A DNA stretch of 64,000 nt from Hofstenia miamia (taxonomy: Eukaryota > Xenacoelomorpha > Acoela > Hofsteniidae): positions 1,784,664 through 1,848,663 of the forward strand of contig CABFPE010000018.1 of assembly GCA_900660155.1 (NCBI GenBank), in the 5' to 3' direction. This document shows positions 11,912 through 25,819 of the stretch, piece after piece (positions within the stretch are counted from its first letter, which is position 1; every line of letters starts with the position of its first letter). Below the pieces are notes generated by a model. It saw nothing but the letters and a program-made list of their open reading frames with translations, ran no database searches and was not told the origin of the DNA. A program made the translations under genes and the position numbers.

Positions 11912-13847
11912 CACTTGATCACAGCCAAAATATTGAAACGACAATTTAAAAAAAACATTTTTATTTATGCATTAATTGGAAAAAGTCACTTGTATTTGTT
12001 CAATTTTGCACATTGGAAAAGTATGGACTAGATGTGTTGCTATTAAATCTCAAAAGTACAGAACTCTTACAGTTCAAAATTGTCTTTAGATACCTTAAGA
12101 CACGAAATTACAGAATACGTAAATTGAAGTGCCATAGCAAAGCAGTTATATATTCAACAATTTTTTCTTATTAATAGCGATGTTCTGATAATATTAAGAG
12201 TGGTACAGTTTATTGTTAAGCAATAGGTTGCAAAATCTTTCCAAGAATTCATTAAAACCTTTGATGCTTCTCAAAAAATTTAAAATAACAGTTACTGCAC
12301 AGAGTAATTATTGTTCATAATTACATGGGAGGAGTCTCACCAGTAGAAGTGCCGATATTCCAAATTTTCCAAATTTCTTAATAGGCTTTGAGAGAATTGT
12401 TCGAAAAAGTAGAGAAAACGCTTTGTATCCTTAAATTCACGCTGGGCTGTTTATATTTAAATTATGCTAACTGTCTTCCATTTTAACTTTACTAATCAAA
12501 TTTACAATTTTATCGATAAAGCTCAGACACGCATTCCGATTTGAATTTTTATTTTAAACATTAAAACACAAGTTCATTTGCAAAAACTTCGTTTCTTAAA
12601 CAATTATGAAATGAACTTACACTAGACTGAGAAAGTCTCTGTCATCTATATATGAATACGATAGCGTGTGTGTCACATTTACAACAATTGTGTCTTTTAA
12701 ATCCATACATATTTGGTCCTATAATGAAATTTACTCATTTGGAAATTTCTTTAAAATTTCCTTGGCTTATAATTCATTGTGCTTAGTCTACGGAGTTGAC
12801 AAGTACCATGCGAAAAATCCGATTGGGTAAAAGCTTCAATCTGAAATATTATAGCGCTATTTAAACGCCTATATCTCTGTAACTAGAAACAAGAGTTATT
12901 GTTGAAAATATCATTTCGTGTAAACTAGTGAAAAACTAATATGATATTTAAGGCAAATTTTTTCTTGATTTATGTTGGGATACTTGCGCATTGAGCCGTA
13001 TATTTATGTAAATTTTAAACGATTTTGAAGATAATGTTGATGTCAGTGATAATTGAGCCGCGGTTTCCAATATTTGAGTAGTTTTTGATGTTCGAAGATC
13101 AAAGCAACGCTAGTTGTTAATTTCAATCGCTTATTTAGCATAAATCTGTGTCGCTTATTTTATATTTCACAATTTCCTCAACAATTCAATTTTCGAAAAA
13201 TTTCACTCTTATATAAAATACAAATCTTGCTATAATTTTTCACCAAATCCATTATCTACTTTCTCATTTTGATTTCATATTGATTTATTTATGCATTTGG
13301 TTAAGTTACTCAAAAAATTAATACATTAATTTTGTATTAATAAATTAATAGAGATCATTAATTACAGTTTTTGATGTTTTCGCTTGTTCATGTGTGGTCC
13401 AATTAGATCCCTGGGCGGTGACAAATACTGTATTTAATCATCATTAGGTTCCAACACCTATACGTTGAAATATAACAAAACACCAAAGGGCATCCTTCCT
13501 TAAAACTACTGTATTTGACTTTGAACTACTGCAACCTATTAAAATTTGAATCAGGCCAAGGACTTAGAACCTGACCCGACTCAAACCGAACCCGGTTTAC
13601 TCAAACCTAATTTGAAATGACAGTTTTAAAACAAATTTCAACACAAATTTCCAAAATCATCAGGTGCTAAAACGATAAAAAATTTATCCATTAACTGTTT
13701 GCCACAAGTTCAATCTTCCTTGAGATGATACACATTACTATAATCACCACAAATTTCATCATTAGTATTTATTATTAATTTTCTACGCGAAATCAATCCG
13801 TTTTGTTTTTAAAAACTGAACCCGAACCTGATTCCACCATTACAACC

Positions 13848-13879
<32 letters not shown>

Positions 13880-14532
13880 AAGTATCTAGTAACGGTTAAT
13901 TTATCGCTCCAAAACCAAAAATTAATCGAGTTCATCTATTAATTACTATTTAGTCCAAAAATTAATCGGTTAATCGTCCATTCCTAAACGAAAAATGAAT
14001 GTTAGGGCAACAATCAATTTTATATGATATAACTTTTCCAATTATATTTGTATCTACAATCATCAAAATCTGAGCAACTGTTATTGAAAAAAATATATCT
14101 TATAACTGTTATTCTTCTGATATATTTTTAAATACAAAATGTTTTTCCAAACTAACTAGATTTGAGGGAACATTCATCTTACATATATACATTTTCATGT
14201 TTTTTTACATTATTCTTGGGAAATTCCAAAAATTTCAAGAAAGGCCAAGGTCTGCTCTCATCAACACTGGTTTATTTGTAGAGCTGTTTTCAAATGATAT
14301 ATCCAACTTGTTCATAAACATTTCTGCTGCAATTTGTGAATTTATTTTAAATCGCGGAACATAGAAAGTCTGATTGATTTATGCTTCAAATTTTTCAGTT
14401 TTATCGCCAAACATAGCTTCTATTGCAAAACACATGAATATGTTATATTAACTAAGTGCTTACATTTAACTAACGTAAATAGTTATGAATATATTTAGAA
14501 AAAACAGAACTTAATTGTTTCACTTTCGCCAG
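11912..14532. other. Intron-like sequence
   Basis: No supported exon. A patch with GACCCG and GAACCCGG motifs (about 13553-13610, again near 13820) and a (TA)n run at 13849-13875 are the only structured parts seen. Confidence 0.55.
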
Positions 14533-14640
14533 CTGAGACGATTGAGGAGCTAAGCATGACATCCACTGTTTCCGTTCATAGATCATCCATTTCTTCAATT
14601 CCACGCAAATATGACACATATGCCAACACTGCGAAAAAGA
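14533..14640 (+). CDS. Candidate Ser-rich exon of unidentified large gene
   Basis: Acceptor ctttcgccag ends at 14532. Two bases complete the codon left by 11406 and 35 codons follow: ETIEELSMTSTVSV, then HRSSISSIPRKYDTYANTAK. Donor GTAGGC at 14641 leaves one base and fits the next exon. A weaker donor at 14664 would extend the frame. Ser-rich with basic residues, it looks like a flexible linker with phosphorylation-type sites. One of the better-supported exons. Confidence 0.55.
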
Positions 14641-16752
14641 GTAGGCCATCTAAAATCAATAAGGTCTGCCTTAACTTTGTTTCCAACAATTATATAAATA
14701 TATTCGCCAACAATATTGTTTATATTACACACAAATGGTTATTAAAGTTTGTTATATATATATATATATATATATACGTATCTAATTGATTTTATCATAT
14801 TGCAACTTGTACAAAAATGAAATAAAGAAATTTATAATTAATTAATAAAGTTTAATGCTTTCACTTTTTCGAAATATCTATTTGTAAAATTCTAAATATA
14901 TGATTTGACAAAAAATAAAATATATATATTTTTTGCGTATTAAGCACATAATAAATTCACCAGTGCATAATTTTTGATCAAGTTGCACTAATTGTTCTAA
15001 TTTTTTGGATAATTTCTTTTGCAATATTCGTTTCCTGAATCATTTTAAATTTCCAAACAGTTTAGTAAATAAAACTTCTACAGAAATTTAGCCTTGTTTA
15101 GAAAGAAGCTGGTTACAGTTTATAATTAAATTTACTTGACAGCGTTCTCATTCACAGTTAAATTGAATTACATATGATTAAGGAAGAAGTTTTCGAAACG
15201 GTCTTCTCATTCTTATTTACTAAAAAATATTTAAAATTATTGACACAAAAACTATTTATAAATGAAGCAATAAATGCAGTAATGATCAATTTATATTCAA
15301 TTTATTTTAAGTGTTTGGAAATAATTTTATATTTATATCAAATTATTTTATTACGATATAATTGTTTGAAATTAAATAACAACTTTTTTGAAATTGCTAA
15401 TCAACTTCTTCAAATAATTGGGTAGCTTTTATTACGCATGCATTAAATTTGACTTTGAAGTAGTCATAAATGAAGAAAATGTATCTGATCTTAAAAAAAT
15501 TTATTGTCAACAGTTTAGCAAATTATCTAAAATTTTCATTTAGCTTAAATTTACATTTAGGTTCAAGTGATATGTCAAAATAATAAATTAATGTGCTGCT
15601 TAAAATTTTTTATTATGGATCACCTGAACTTTTTAAAATCATTGATTAAATAGTGAACTATATTGCAATACAGGAGCATTAAATTATTTAGTTTGATATG
15701 AGTAATCAAAAACATTATATACATTTCAGAAGATTGGAATCAAAATATTTTTTGTACAAAAACGACGGAGATTCAAAACTAGACTAGGATATTTTAAGTT
15801 GTAAATGAATTTGTGATTTTGTTAGACTACGATTGACAGGAATGCAACTTTTAATCTTTTATCGATTTTGTATCGTCTTGCAAAGTTTTGTTAGGCTGTT
15901 GTGGGCTGGGCGAAAATTACCTTATTGGCCATAGGTTAATTTTTTCCATTGAACGCACCTAGGGAGATGGTTGATTCAGTCGCCTAAGATTTTCTACTAT
16001 TTATTTTTTCATGAAACTTTGTACTTTCCTCTACAAAATAAGCCCTTCAGGTAGGTGATGAAGTCATTCTAACTAATATAGTACATACATGTATATTGTA
16101 CTGTGATTACACATTTAGTTTTTTGCAAACGATTCACATTGTATATAATATATCTTTTACTGCACATGGACAGACATTGGTCTGAAATGGATTAAGACTA
16201 GCACTGCTCAATAATTTGTTTTATATGTTAAGACCGGGCAACCAAAAACAATTGTTTACTTCTTTGCAATTGACATCACAAAAGTTTTTCATAAACACTT
16301 ACAATAGATGGTGTAAATTATTAACGAACATTTTTTGTTTAGGCACTTTTTGTTTTTCCATTCAACACTGAGAAATTGTTAATGTTTTAACGTATCGGTC
16401 TCCAAACTCAATGTATGAATAAAGAAACTTTAGAATTTATAAGCCTATTTTTTTCAGAAACCATTCAATTTTTTTGGAAATTATACCCAAGTTTAGTGAT
16501 CCGCGGCCTTAGACGGCCCGTGCTCTCAAAATACAAATACATTGTTTTATAGAATTGGTACCAAAATTTGTCGAATCAGTTGCGAAATACTTGGCTAGAC
16601 ATAAACATGTTAGATTTCCTTTATATTTAGTGCAAGAAACAAAATGAAGTTCGAATTTACAATGTGCACTACAGTAGTTTTAAGAATAATCGAGACGACT
16701 GTACCGCTTCGCAATCGATCGATATAGAATTTGAAATAAATGAATATACTCC

Positions 16753-16796
<44 letters not shown>

Positions 16797-17023
16797 TATT
16801 TTTTTTGTAATTTGCAAGTATAATTCTATTACATTTCATGAATATTTAAATAATTTTATGTTGCAAAATTATATGTAAATGGCATAAATTCAGGTATTGA
16901 CATTCAATTCGTATATAGGCAAAGAATTGAACAATTAGTTTTGATACGAAAATCAGTTTCAAAATTGCTTCAAAACATTGCATAGATCTCACTATTGACA
17001 ATGCTTAGATTCTTGAATATTAN

Positions 17024-17072
<49 letters not shown>

Positions 17073-17318
17073 TTAATTATTTGTTCTGATATTAATGAGT
17101 AGGGTGGCCAATCTGACATTAAGACTGCACCATTTTCTTCAAATAACTTCATTAGAATTCATCTTTGTTGGACGGCGGTTTATCTTGCTGAAATATTGAA
17201 CATATATCGAGAAAAAGGAAGAAAATTTTGATGTGGGACCTCCATAAACTTTGAGGCATCCATTGTATCACTAATTAGAACTATTTTATTGCAGAACATT
17301 ATTGATTTTGTTTTTGAG
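14641..17318. other. Intron with microsatellites
   Basis: Contains (TA)n at 14753-14776, 16758-16799 and 17018-17073, the last with an ambiguous base at 17023. No exon supported. Confidence 0.65.
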
Positions 17319-17428
17319 TTTTACAAGATGTGATTCAAACTGCGTTGATGGGTCAGTTGACCGTCGAGTTGTTTGTCTTGCAAAAGGCCGATCCATTTGA
17401 TGAAATGACCTTCTTACAGAAGTCAATA
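17319..17428 (+). CDS. Candidate exon of unidentified large gene
   Basis: The frame reads LQDVIQTALMGQLTVELFVL and QKADPFDEMTFLQKSI. The acceptor is either GAG at 17316-17318 or AAG at 17325-17327; both give the same phase, two bases completing the codon from 14640. Donor GTATTG begins at 17429 and leaves phase 0. The alternating hydrophobic pattern suggests beta-strand structure. Function unknown. Confidence 0.45.
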
Positions 17429-18111
17429 GTATTGCTTAAGTTCAACATTTAGCCTTCGTCTTGCTATGGACCCTGCCAAAATTAACTTATTAGCTGCTGC
17501 ATGAGTATGTGTATGTTTATGCAAATGCATACATTTGCAAAGAAATAGTAAAACAATAGTAAGTATAGATACACATGCATATGATTGTCGTAATGATCTG
17601 TGGGCCCCATTGGGATTCAGGATTAGAATGAGGATACAAATTACTTCTTCGATTTACGTGTGTGTACATGAGATTCTTTTGCAAACAATTTTATATAAAA
17701 AGCTTGTCTTTTACATGCAAATTGTTTGGTTAAAATATTTTGACATTTCAAATAGATTGGTTTTTAAAATTATCAAGGATCTTTCTAAAAGCCACTATAC
17801 ACTGTGTACAGATTACTATATTTAAATTACAAATACATTTTTGGCTTGGGAATTTCTTTACCATAGTCATCCAATATGTTTACAATCGCCTACGATTTCT
17901 CGAAATGCCTCCGTACAAGAGATGAGTAAGCTTTGAAGTCGCACTTTTTAATGAAAGCATTGTTACATATTTATGCCAACTAAATATTTGCGAATTGAGA
18001 ATAGCAAACATTAAATCACCCACAGGAGCAATTTGCTTCACGATCTACTTACGTATTTTTCCAGATATTTTTTTCATTGAATAGCGGCATTTGCACAATA
18101 TGTGTTTTCCG

Positions 18112-18146
<35 letters not shown>

Positions 18147-18280
18147 CTATATGTATATGCATGTATAACATATTTTTGTAAACAAGAATCTAAAGCTACA
18201 TTGAAATCGAAATGTTGATCTAAATATATATTATGCTTTAATAATCTGCGTGTATTTTTGTGAGAAAGACATATCCCAAG

Positions 18281-18402
18281 AAATTATCTTTCGCAGAAGT
18301 TTATATTGATGTTCATCCTTCGGAGCTAGAATTTTCTTTCCCCAATAACTCATATGCCAATGACCAACATCTTCAACTAAGAAGAATAGTGGCAGCCTGT
18401 GT
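18281..18402 (+). CDS. Candidate exon of unidentified large gene
   Basis: The frame reads KLSFAEVYIDVHPSELEF, then NNSYANDQHLQLRRIVAAC. Acceptor AAG at 18278-18280 (or 18266-18268) gives phase-0 entry from 17428. Donor GTGAAA at 18403 leaves two bases; alternative GT sites sit two and four bases earlier. The opposite strand has a 127-aa ORF across this exon and a (TA)n tract, which I take as a shadow. Confidence 0.45.
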
Positions 18403-18466
18403 GTGAAACTGTCATACTCCAATATAATCAAAGACGCATTGGTTTTCTCTTCAGTCATATTGACTG

Positions 18467-18515
<49 letters not shown>

Positions 18516-20681
18516 ATTTAAATATGATGCTATCCTTGATCTTATCGTATCGTACAGCATAACATATACGTCAGCACTATTAATTGATCTTAGATCGGCT
18601 TCTATTTCTTTCATAATATATTTTGAGTGGAATCAGCAGTACTGCAAGTATTTCAATATTATCAATATTATCTTTTGGAAGGATTAACAAATCACAACCA
18701 TGAAAATGGAAAATGACCGATTACGTAAGTGAAATCGACCTGATTAAATGGTATCCAGATTATGACGTTGGGTCCTACTAATTATTTAATCAGATTTTAA
18801 TAGTTCGTGATGGTGACCTATTTAATATTCACTAAATATTCTTTTCAATTGAAAGTAATTTCTACTAAAAGCAATATATTACAAAATTTGTATTAACTTC
18901 TTATAAATGTGTATTTGTAATTCCTTTGAATTTGAGATCTTTGAACGAATTAATGTTACCTCGGAATTTACTAGATCCCTAAAAGGAGTTTGCAGTCGGT
19001 CTAAGTAAGCACTTAAATATAGAATTAATTATATTATGAAATTAATCGGTGCTGTTTCAAAGTAGATATCATCACTATTGACCTTGTCTTTTGAGTAAAC
19101 CAAATACTTGGAGTCCATTATTGCATTGCGTTTTATATATAAATTTACCCTAAGAGTATGAAAATAATTGAATTATCTTAAATTATTAAGGTTTATTAGC
19201 TTAAAATTCATAATTTAAAATTTAGGTCACTTTAAAATTGAAAGCTAAATATATTTTTAATAATGTACGTTTTCTCAAAATGGTTTCCTTATTGAAATAT
19301 ACCTTACGGTCAAGCAGAAATGTTAGGCAAAATGTTTTCATCAAATTACTATGATTATTATAAAAGCCCTACAAATAAATTATCCACAAATATATCAAAA
19401 ATAACTTAGCGATTGCATTGGAAGTAAATTATCAAAATTTTTGTCTTAAAATTGTAATATTTCAACTTCATTTCATTTTATTGAGGTAATCCAATATTAT
19501 TACTATGATATCTCAAAAAACTTTTTTCATCTTGAATGATGCAATGCTATCAAAAAAATGCATTGCTACACTAGTGATTCAATGCACAACTTTTAAATCT
19601 AATTGATTTTCCCAGCGGGTTTATTAAGCAGGTAGGAATATCAAATAGCAGTTCCAATAAAAAATGCTTCGTTCCAGCTCAATAATGGAAAAACATTTTA
19701 GAAAAATTTGCACTTCTCTGAGAAGGAATTGACCCTAACATATTTATTTATTAATATTGTTAAATGATTATAATAAGTAATGAGACATAACCAATATTTT
19801 TTAATTTTCCAACAAAATTCAGGAATAATAGATGCTGATCCATAGCACGATATAATTTTAATATCAGTTCATGTCATGTCCAAAACATAGCTGCAAAATT
19901 GTTTTTGAAAAGAGATGCAAAATATCTAATGTGATCAAATGCCAACACTCAAACAAAATCTCTTTGACGTAAATGCAACAGATGCTTTAGTAGTTGAGGT
20001 TCTTTGAATACTTAAGCATTCAATGTTTTTGACAATTTAGATTGTTCCCATGAAGTCACATGCACAGTCACATATTGGAAAACGTAAGACAAAGAGAAGA
20101 TTTAACGAATTCATTTTTTGAAAGGATTAGCAATGAGATGCAAGCAAAATTTATTACTATCTAATTGCATCATTGACTTACATCGCTTCTATTTCATTAG
20201 CGTGTAAATAATTTCTCGAATGAAAGTACAAGTTTTCTATCACTAGTAATTTCAACAACTGAAAGTTTTCAATTTTCAAAGCCGTACAGTAATTTTTTAT
20301 CATTGATTTTATAATTACATCAGAATAACATTGATTAATTATCAATATCTCTTATTAAAATGTTGTATGCATTTAAAGACAAATTAGAATTTACCTATTA
20401 ATGCAATAACCTTATTTTTGTTATAACACACCACCGAATTTTGCAAAAAATATGAATTTTGGAATTCCACATATGTGCATAACCCCAAACAACCTATTTT
20501 GATTTAAAGTCACAAACTTTCATTCGCATTTTCCTATAATTTCTGGCAAGCCTATAAGGAAATTTGAAAACTCTTGGATTAGGAGACATCTATGAGTAAT
20601 GGTGTTTTTCTCTTATGGTGAAAATTGTGATAAAAAATTATTCGTGTGTTTGAAGTAAATTTAAATAAAAAAATTTTTCAG
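18403..20681. other. Intron
   Basis: (TA)n at 18468-18511. Two micro-exon-like acceptor/donor pairs (about 19616 and 20041) are not needed for phase continuity. A start-like ATG with a strong GTAAGT donor at 18725-18760 could begin an alternative transcript, but this is weak. Confidence 0.5.
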
Positions 20682-20807
20682 TCGAAATTTATTCAAAAAA
20701 ATTCCAATTCTACCTATACCTATTTTACATATAATAATGCGGTCTAAAATTCATGGCAGTAACAACCGTCTGGCGCGCTGGGCAGCCAGAAGTCGTCTCG
20801 CCTTAAA
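20682..20807 (+). CDS. Candidate exon of unidentified large gene
   Basis: Acceptor aaatttttcag ends at 20681 and donor GTATTA begins at 20808. One base completes the codon from 18402, then 41 codons follow, ending in RSKIHGSNNRLARWAARSRL. The last third is strongly basic and clearly less AT-rich than the flanks. It leaves two bases, matching the next exon. Confidence 0.48.
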
Positions 20808-21689
20808 GTATTAATTTCAGATTTAAGAAATCATTATTATTTAGTGAATCATAAAAGTCTAAATAGAAACCACCAAAAATTTTAAAATGATTTGCGCTGC
20901 CCATAGTTAATATTCTCTTCTTTATCTGTTTTCTTGCCAATAAATTCACATATAGGCTTTGATAGCATTTTTAAAAGTTTTAATCACCAACGAAGCCCAA
21001 CTATTTTTAAAAAAGTAAGAGCATCACTCCCATATCGTCTGAATTGTAATACTTTCTTTAAATGTTTGCATTAATTTACTTAGAATCTACAGAAATATTG
21101 ATGTGAAGTCCATGTTCGTATTTCATTAATTAGATAGTTTTAATATAAATGTGGCCACGTTGGTAGCATTATATATTCATGTTAAAGCAATTAAACTCTT
21201 TATGTAGAACATGTTTGTTCACCTGGAACTTAGAGTTTAGAAATGACTTATTATAATTTATCGTTTTTAATTAATATGAAAAAATGATCATTGGGTGCTA
21301 AGTTAGAAAATATTTTGTGAAGTTGATATTTAGCAATTAATTGATCTTATGCATGCCACATAATATCAGCTCCTAGTAAATAGCTTTCTTACATAATACT
21401 TCAAATTGCTAGCTTTAGAAATTTAATATGTAATTTATATTAATTATTGCAAGCCCTTGATGATATTTAATTCATTTTACATAATTTATATCAGATGATT
21501 AAGTACAAGACTCGTTCAGTCTTAATTAACACAGAGTTGAAAATTCCAAAGTCTAATGTTTGATGAGATCAGCATGAAATAATTTTCAAGTCCTAATATT
21601 GGATCAGCAATCACACAGATTATATTTTACTAATATTACCCCTTGAAGCCTATTTTTAAATGACCACGTTTTATTTCTTGTGTGACATA

Positions 21690-22063
21690 CAGTAAACCCG
21701 GTCAACTTAGACAGCCCTGTTTTCTTAGACAGGATGACAGAAAACAGCGTGTGAAATTTGTGCTTCATCAAATATCTATGATGGCATTCAGATCAGACAA
21801 CAAAGCGAGATAGAAATCAAAAAGTGCGCTATAGCATGTGATAGACGTGTAAATTAGGTCATTTTGACGTTTTGTCATAGCAATCGCATCGATTTATACA
21901 TGTAAATAATACATGTTTGAACTTAAAATATTAACTCTTATGAATTCAACATTGGTATAATTTGATTGGAAACTAACAAACTTTGAATAACAATTTAAGA
22001 AGTGTTAACCTGATTAGTCTTGCATTTGTATAACCTGCCTAAGTTAACCGGTTCTTAGATGGC
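21690..22063. mobile_element. Small pogo-like MITE, degenerate
   Basis: The left end after a TA reads CAGTAAACCCGGTCAACTT. The reverse complement of the right end reads CTAAGAACCGGTTAACTTAG. These imperfect inverted ends, next to TA dinucleotides, resemble pogo/Tigger-type Tc1-mariner elements. It is about 370 bp with no coding sequence, and lies in the intron between exons 20682 and 23113. Confidence 0.45.
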
Positions 22064-23112
22064 TAATAAAGATGTTATAAGTTGTTAATTAACTGAATAT
22101 TAAAACAGCAGGAAGAAATGTATATATATATATATATTATGTAAAAAGATGTTAAAACTGCAGTTAATGTGAATTGTCAACGCTTAGGTAAAGAAATTTA
22201 TTATGATAAAACTTTAAACATGCAAAAAACCTCCCCAAATTCGCCGGATTAATGGTAGTATGCATATATTATGCCTAAAACATAAATTAACTTATTTTAA
22301 AGCAACCCTTCTGCGTATGGAATATATTGCTAAGACCTAAACATCCTTCTCAGGTTTCATATTGGCTTGAGATTTGTGAAGCCTGTTTTTTAAGATAGCG
22401 AAACAGTGGAAATGTTTTTCTCATAACCATTAAATAAATCACTTTTAAAGTTCCATTTAAAAGTTATTATAAAGAAATTATAAATATTTGAAATTCAATT
22501 GATATAAAAATTGTTTCTCACGTACGCTGGCCAATGATATTAATATCTAAAAGATTTCTAAAGGCTAACCTAATTCAAGTAATTTAAATTGGTCATTAAT
22601 AATTCAGTAAATGGCACTCAGCAATTCATCGGATATTAAACTTCGTCACTTTCTTCCATCGATATAATTATTTCAGGTGTGAATTCCATTTGAATAAGTA
22701 TTTTTCTATTTTCCAAATAAAGTAATGTCATTATTTATCGGTTAGCAAATTTAATTGGCTATCATTGGATATGTCGAGAAAAATGCAACATCATAAAAAG
22801 CACGGAAATGATTTCTAAAGTTTTATACAATTTGATACCGTGATTCAATTTATGTTCTTCTAAGATTAAATAATATCTGTAATTGTAAATTTTAGTCACA
22901 AAATCTATTTTAATATATTTAAAAATTGTTTTTTGACCTGATATATAATAAATTTTTTTCGCAAAGCTTATTATCTTTCCTCATATGTAAGTTTATTTTG
23001 ATTTAAGGAACAGATCTACATTTTTTCTAACAAAATTCATAACAAGCATACTTGGAAAATTTATTTGAAAAATTTAGATTTCTTCTTCCCTGACATCACT
23101 AAATTTTGGTAG

Positions 23113-23237
23113 GATGGGGAGAAAGTCTTCTCGAGACGAATCAAAGATGCACAGAGATGGCTCTGCACCTCCCCTTTCTCATGCACAAATTTCTCAAAAT
23201 TCTACCTCACAATTTGCTGCAACACCTGACAATGACT
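23113..23237 (+). CDS. Candidate Ser/Pro/Gln-rich exon
   Basis: Acceptor ttttggtag ends at 23112 and a perfect donor GTAAGT begins at 23238. One base completes the codon from 20807, then 41 codons read GRKSSRDESKMHRDGSAPPL, then SHAQISQNSTSQFAATPDND. It looks like a disordered linker. Another frame is also open but has a GC-rich third position unlike neighbouring exons, so I prefer this one. Confidence 0.55.
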
Positions 23238-23437
23238 GTAAGTAAGAAAATGTGCAATCATAGCACTTCAACTGAAATACTTTGACATATTATAAATTGC
23301 TAATGAACATATACAAACAATTAATGTTAGCATATACAAGGTAGAGAATTGAAGCAGTATTAATATTTTATATATAAACTACATTTACTTCAACGTGGAT
23401 TAACTTTAACTCTTTCCATTGGATAGTTTTTTTCTAG

Positions 23438-23490
23438 ATTTTCAATGGTATTTTGTGTTCGGAAAAATTAGTTCAAGAGAATTAAATCAA
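23438..23490 (+). CDS. Candidate short exon
   Basis: Excellent acceptor ttttttctag ends at 23437 and donor GTAAGC begins at 23491. Only one frame is open and it is the one required by 23237: after two bases it reads FQWYFVFGKISSRELNQ. The WYF..GKIS.RE pattern faintly recalls the start of an SH2 domain, but no SH2 body follows, so this is only a resemblance. Confidence 0.5.
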
Positions 23491-23554
23491 GTAAGCTGTC
23501 TAAGAGATGTAAATTTCTAACATTTCCTTCCCATATCATTCGTTTAATTGTGAG

Positions 23555-23678
23555 AAGGCATGCAAAAGCGGCAATAAAAAATTATGTAGCACCAGATGGA
23601 TTAATCAATTTATATCATTTGCTTTCTGGAAATCACAATATATCTTTAACCGGTGCGATATGTTTTTTTATTGTAATC
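23555..23678 (+). CDS. Possible exon, phase conflict
   Basis: The open frame reads HAKAAIKNYVAPDGLINLYH, then LLSGNHNISLTGAICFF. With acceptor GTGAG at 23554 it enters after one base, but 23490 leaves phase 0. Its donor GTAATC at 23679 leaves phase 0 and would join the exon at 25820. Either the start is misplaced or the frame is a chance one. Confidence 0.28.
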
Positions 23679-25819
23679 AGAATTAGCCTTTTCTATGTTA
23701 AATATCCCAGTCGCCAATTAGCTCTCAGAAAAAAGATTGAGTTCCAAAAAAAATAGTAAAAAAGTTTTTACAAGCTCAAAAGCTCTTTATAGTTAGAACG
23801 AGCAAATTCTAGGATGCAATGAATAAAATTGAATTTTTGCATCAAGGCATATACTACTGAATTGGTCAGACAACAACCAATATAGCCTATTGTTTAATTT
23901 AGTCAAGCAAGGAACTACCTTTAAATAATAACCGTAAATTTTTGATTTTATAAAACAATATCTATTCATAAAAAAACAATCTCAAGGTCAATGATATACA
24001 ATTGAAAATGAGATTTCTCACACAGTAATTGATATAAACAATTGATGAATATTTATTTAAATCTTATTGTTGCTTTGCAAATAGAGCATTGTGTTGAAGC
24101 ATAGTGGATTTTGTTTGATTTTTTTTAGATTTTTACTAAAATTTGTTCTAATAATTTTAAAAGATCGTGACTTTTTAAATTAGTTTTGACAATTAATTTT
24201 CGATCACTGAAAAGTGGAAATTGGATAAGGAAATCAAAATATAATATCATCAATGGTTGTCGTGGTACTGTCGTGGTACTAATATAAGTAATTTATTTTA
24301 AAAAATTTAAAGCTTACAAATGACAGCTAATATCCTGTGATATTGGCACAACAAAACTTTGAAAGGCTATGAACAAAGATGAAAGCAATTACTCAAAGCC
24401 TCCTAATGTCATGACCTGGCGATATACAATACAACAAACAAAAATGGGGGAACAAGCCTCAAATTAATGTTATAAATTGCTTAGCAAATCAAATCTACGT
24501 TTTCATATCAACTGTTAGTTACAAATGCAGATTGAAAATTTAAACTGATAATATTTTATATCAAAAGTTCATATTTCCAAATTTACCTCTTATGTATACA
24601 TTTCATGTAAAATATATCAAGAAATCAAAATTAGTTTAACAATGTTAGTATGTCCACAAATTTGAAATTTCTATATTAATGCGTACAATTGTTTCAGGAA
24701 ATCCTATTGCGTCGCTAGTTCTTATATAAATGTCATCAATTTAATAAGATTTTTAAGAAATTCGCATGTCAATATTTTTATAGCGACTGGGTGCATTATT
24801 ACCAAAGAAAAATTGGTGGATATGTTAGATTTTATGCACTGAATTTGCTTTTTTGAAATATCAGTTGCATATTTTTGGGGATATTCTCTGGGGTACCCAA
24901 TAATAGGGGCTTTAAAATGAAAATTAAATTTCTGAAACAGAAATTAACACAAAGTTGAATTTACAATAAAATTTATTTTGGTAGAAAAAATTAATATTTA
25001 ACATTAATCCTTTCAAGAGTAACTTTTGCAGAATTTTGGGCGAATATTTATAAAATTGAAGGAATTAATAATACTCAAAACAATAAATCATAGAGATAAA
25101 TAGTCTTTCAATATTATACTGGAAAAGAAAAATGCTAATAGGGCAGTGGAAAACGCACTAATATTTAAAGGAATACGATATCGAAATAAATCATCCGAAA
25201 AATCAAAAAAGATAGGTCGAGTAAAGAAAATACAGTCTATGAAGTAAGGAAACCATGAAAGGAAAGGCAAACAAAGTTTAGACAATTATGCTCTGTGAGT
25301 TTGCATTTTATCATAATTTCAAATAACTATGTGAATGAATAGAATTTGTCGATCTAGTGTTGAAATTTTATAGAAGTTAGACACATGGTTTGCATGCATA
25401 AAATATGGAGTACTTCATACACTGCTTAAAACAGTGCTTTAAATAATGATTTATTTATGTTAGTTTTAAATATTTTTTTTTAAATTCATATAGATTCATA
25501 TGGAAAATTTGGAAAATAGTTTTGGGATTCATCCATTCTTACCTTCATAGCCAACCTTCTACCAAAAAACTAGCAGAATCTGCGTTTTGCTTAATTGAAC
25601 AAAAAATACATGTTGACAAGTTTATATTAATTCAATGTTCGCTCCTATAAGAGGTTTCATTAAAATTTTGGTGGTTTTGTCTAAGATCAAAAAACATTGT
25701 AAAGACAGCTTTTTGGAAAAAATACAAATTTTGCCAACTCTGGTTAGAGGCATGTACATATACACCCTATTTGTATGCCTCAAGAATACGATTTACCATA
25801 AATCAATACATATTCAAGG

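Noticed and set aside
18231-18614. Minus-strand ORF of 127 codons
   Set aside because: It crosses a (TA)n tract, and its non-repetitive half lies opposite a better + strand exon with matching phases.
19616-20083. Two micro-exon-like segments with good acceptor and donor
   Set aside because: Not required for phase continuity between 18402 and 20682; short GT/AG pairs are frequent by chance.
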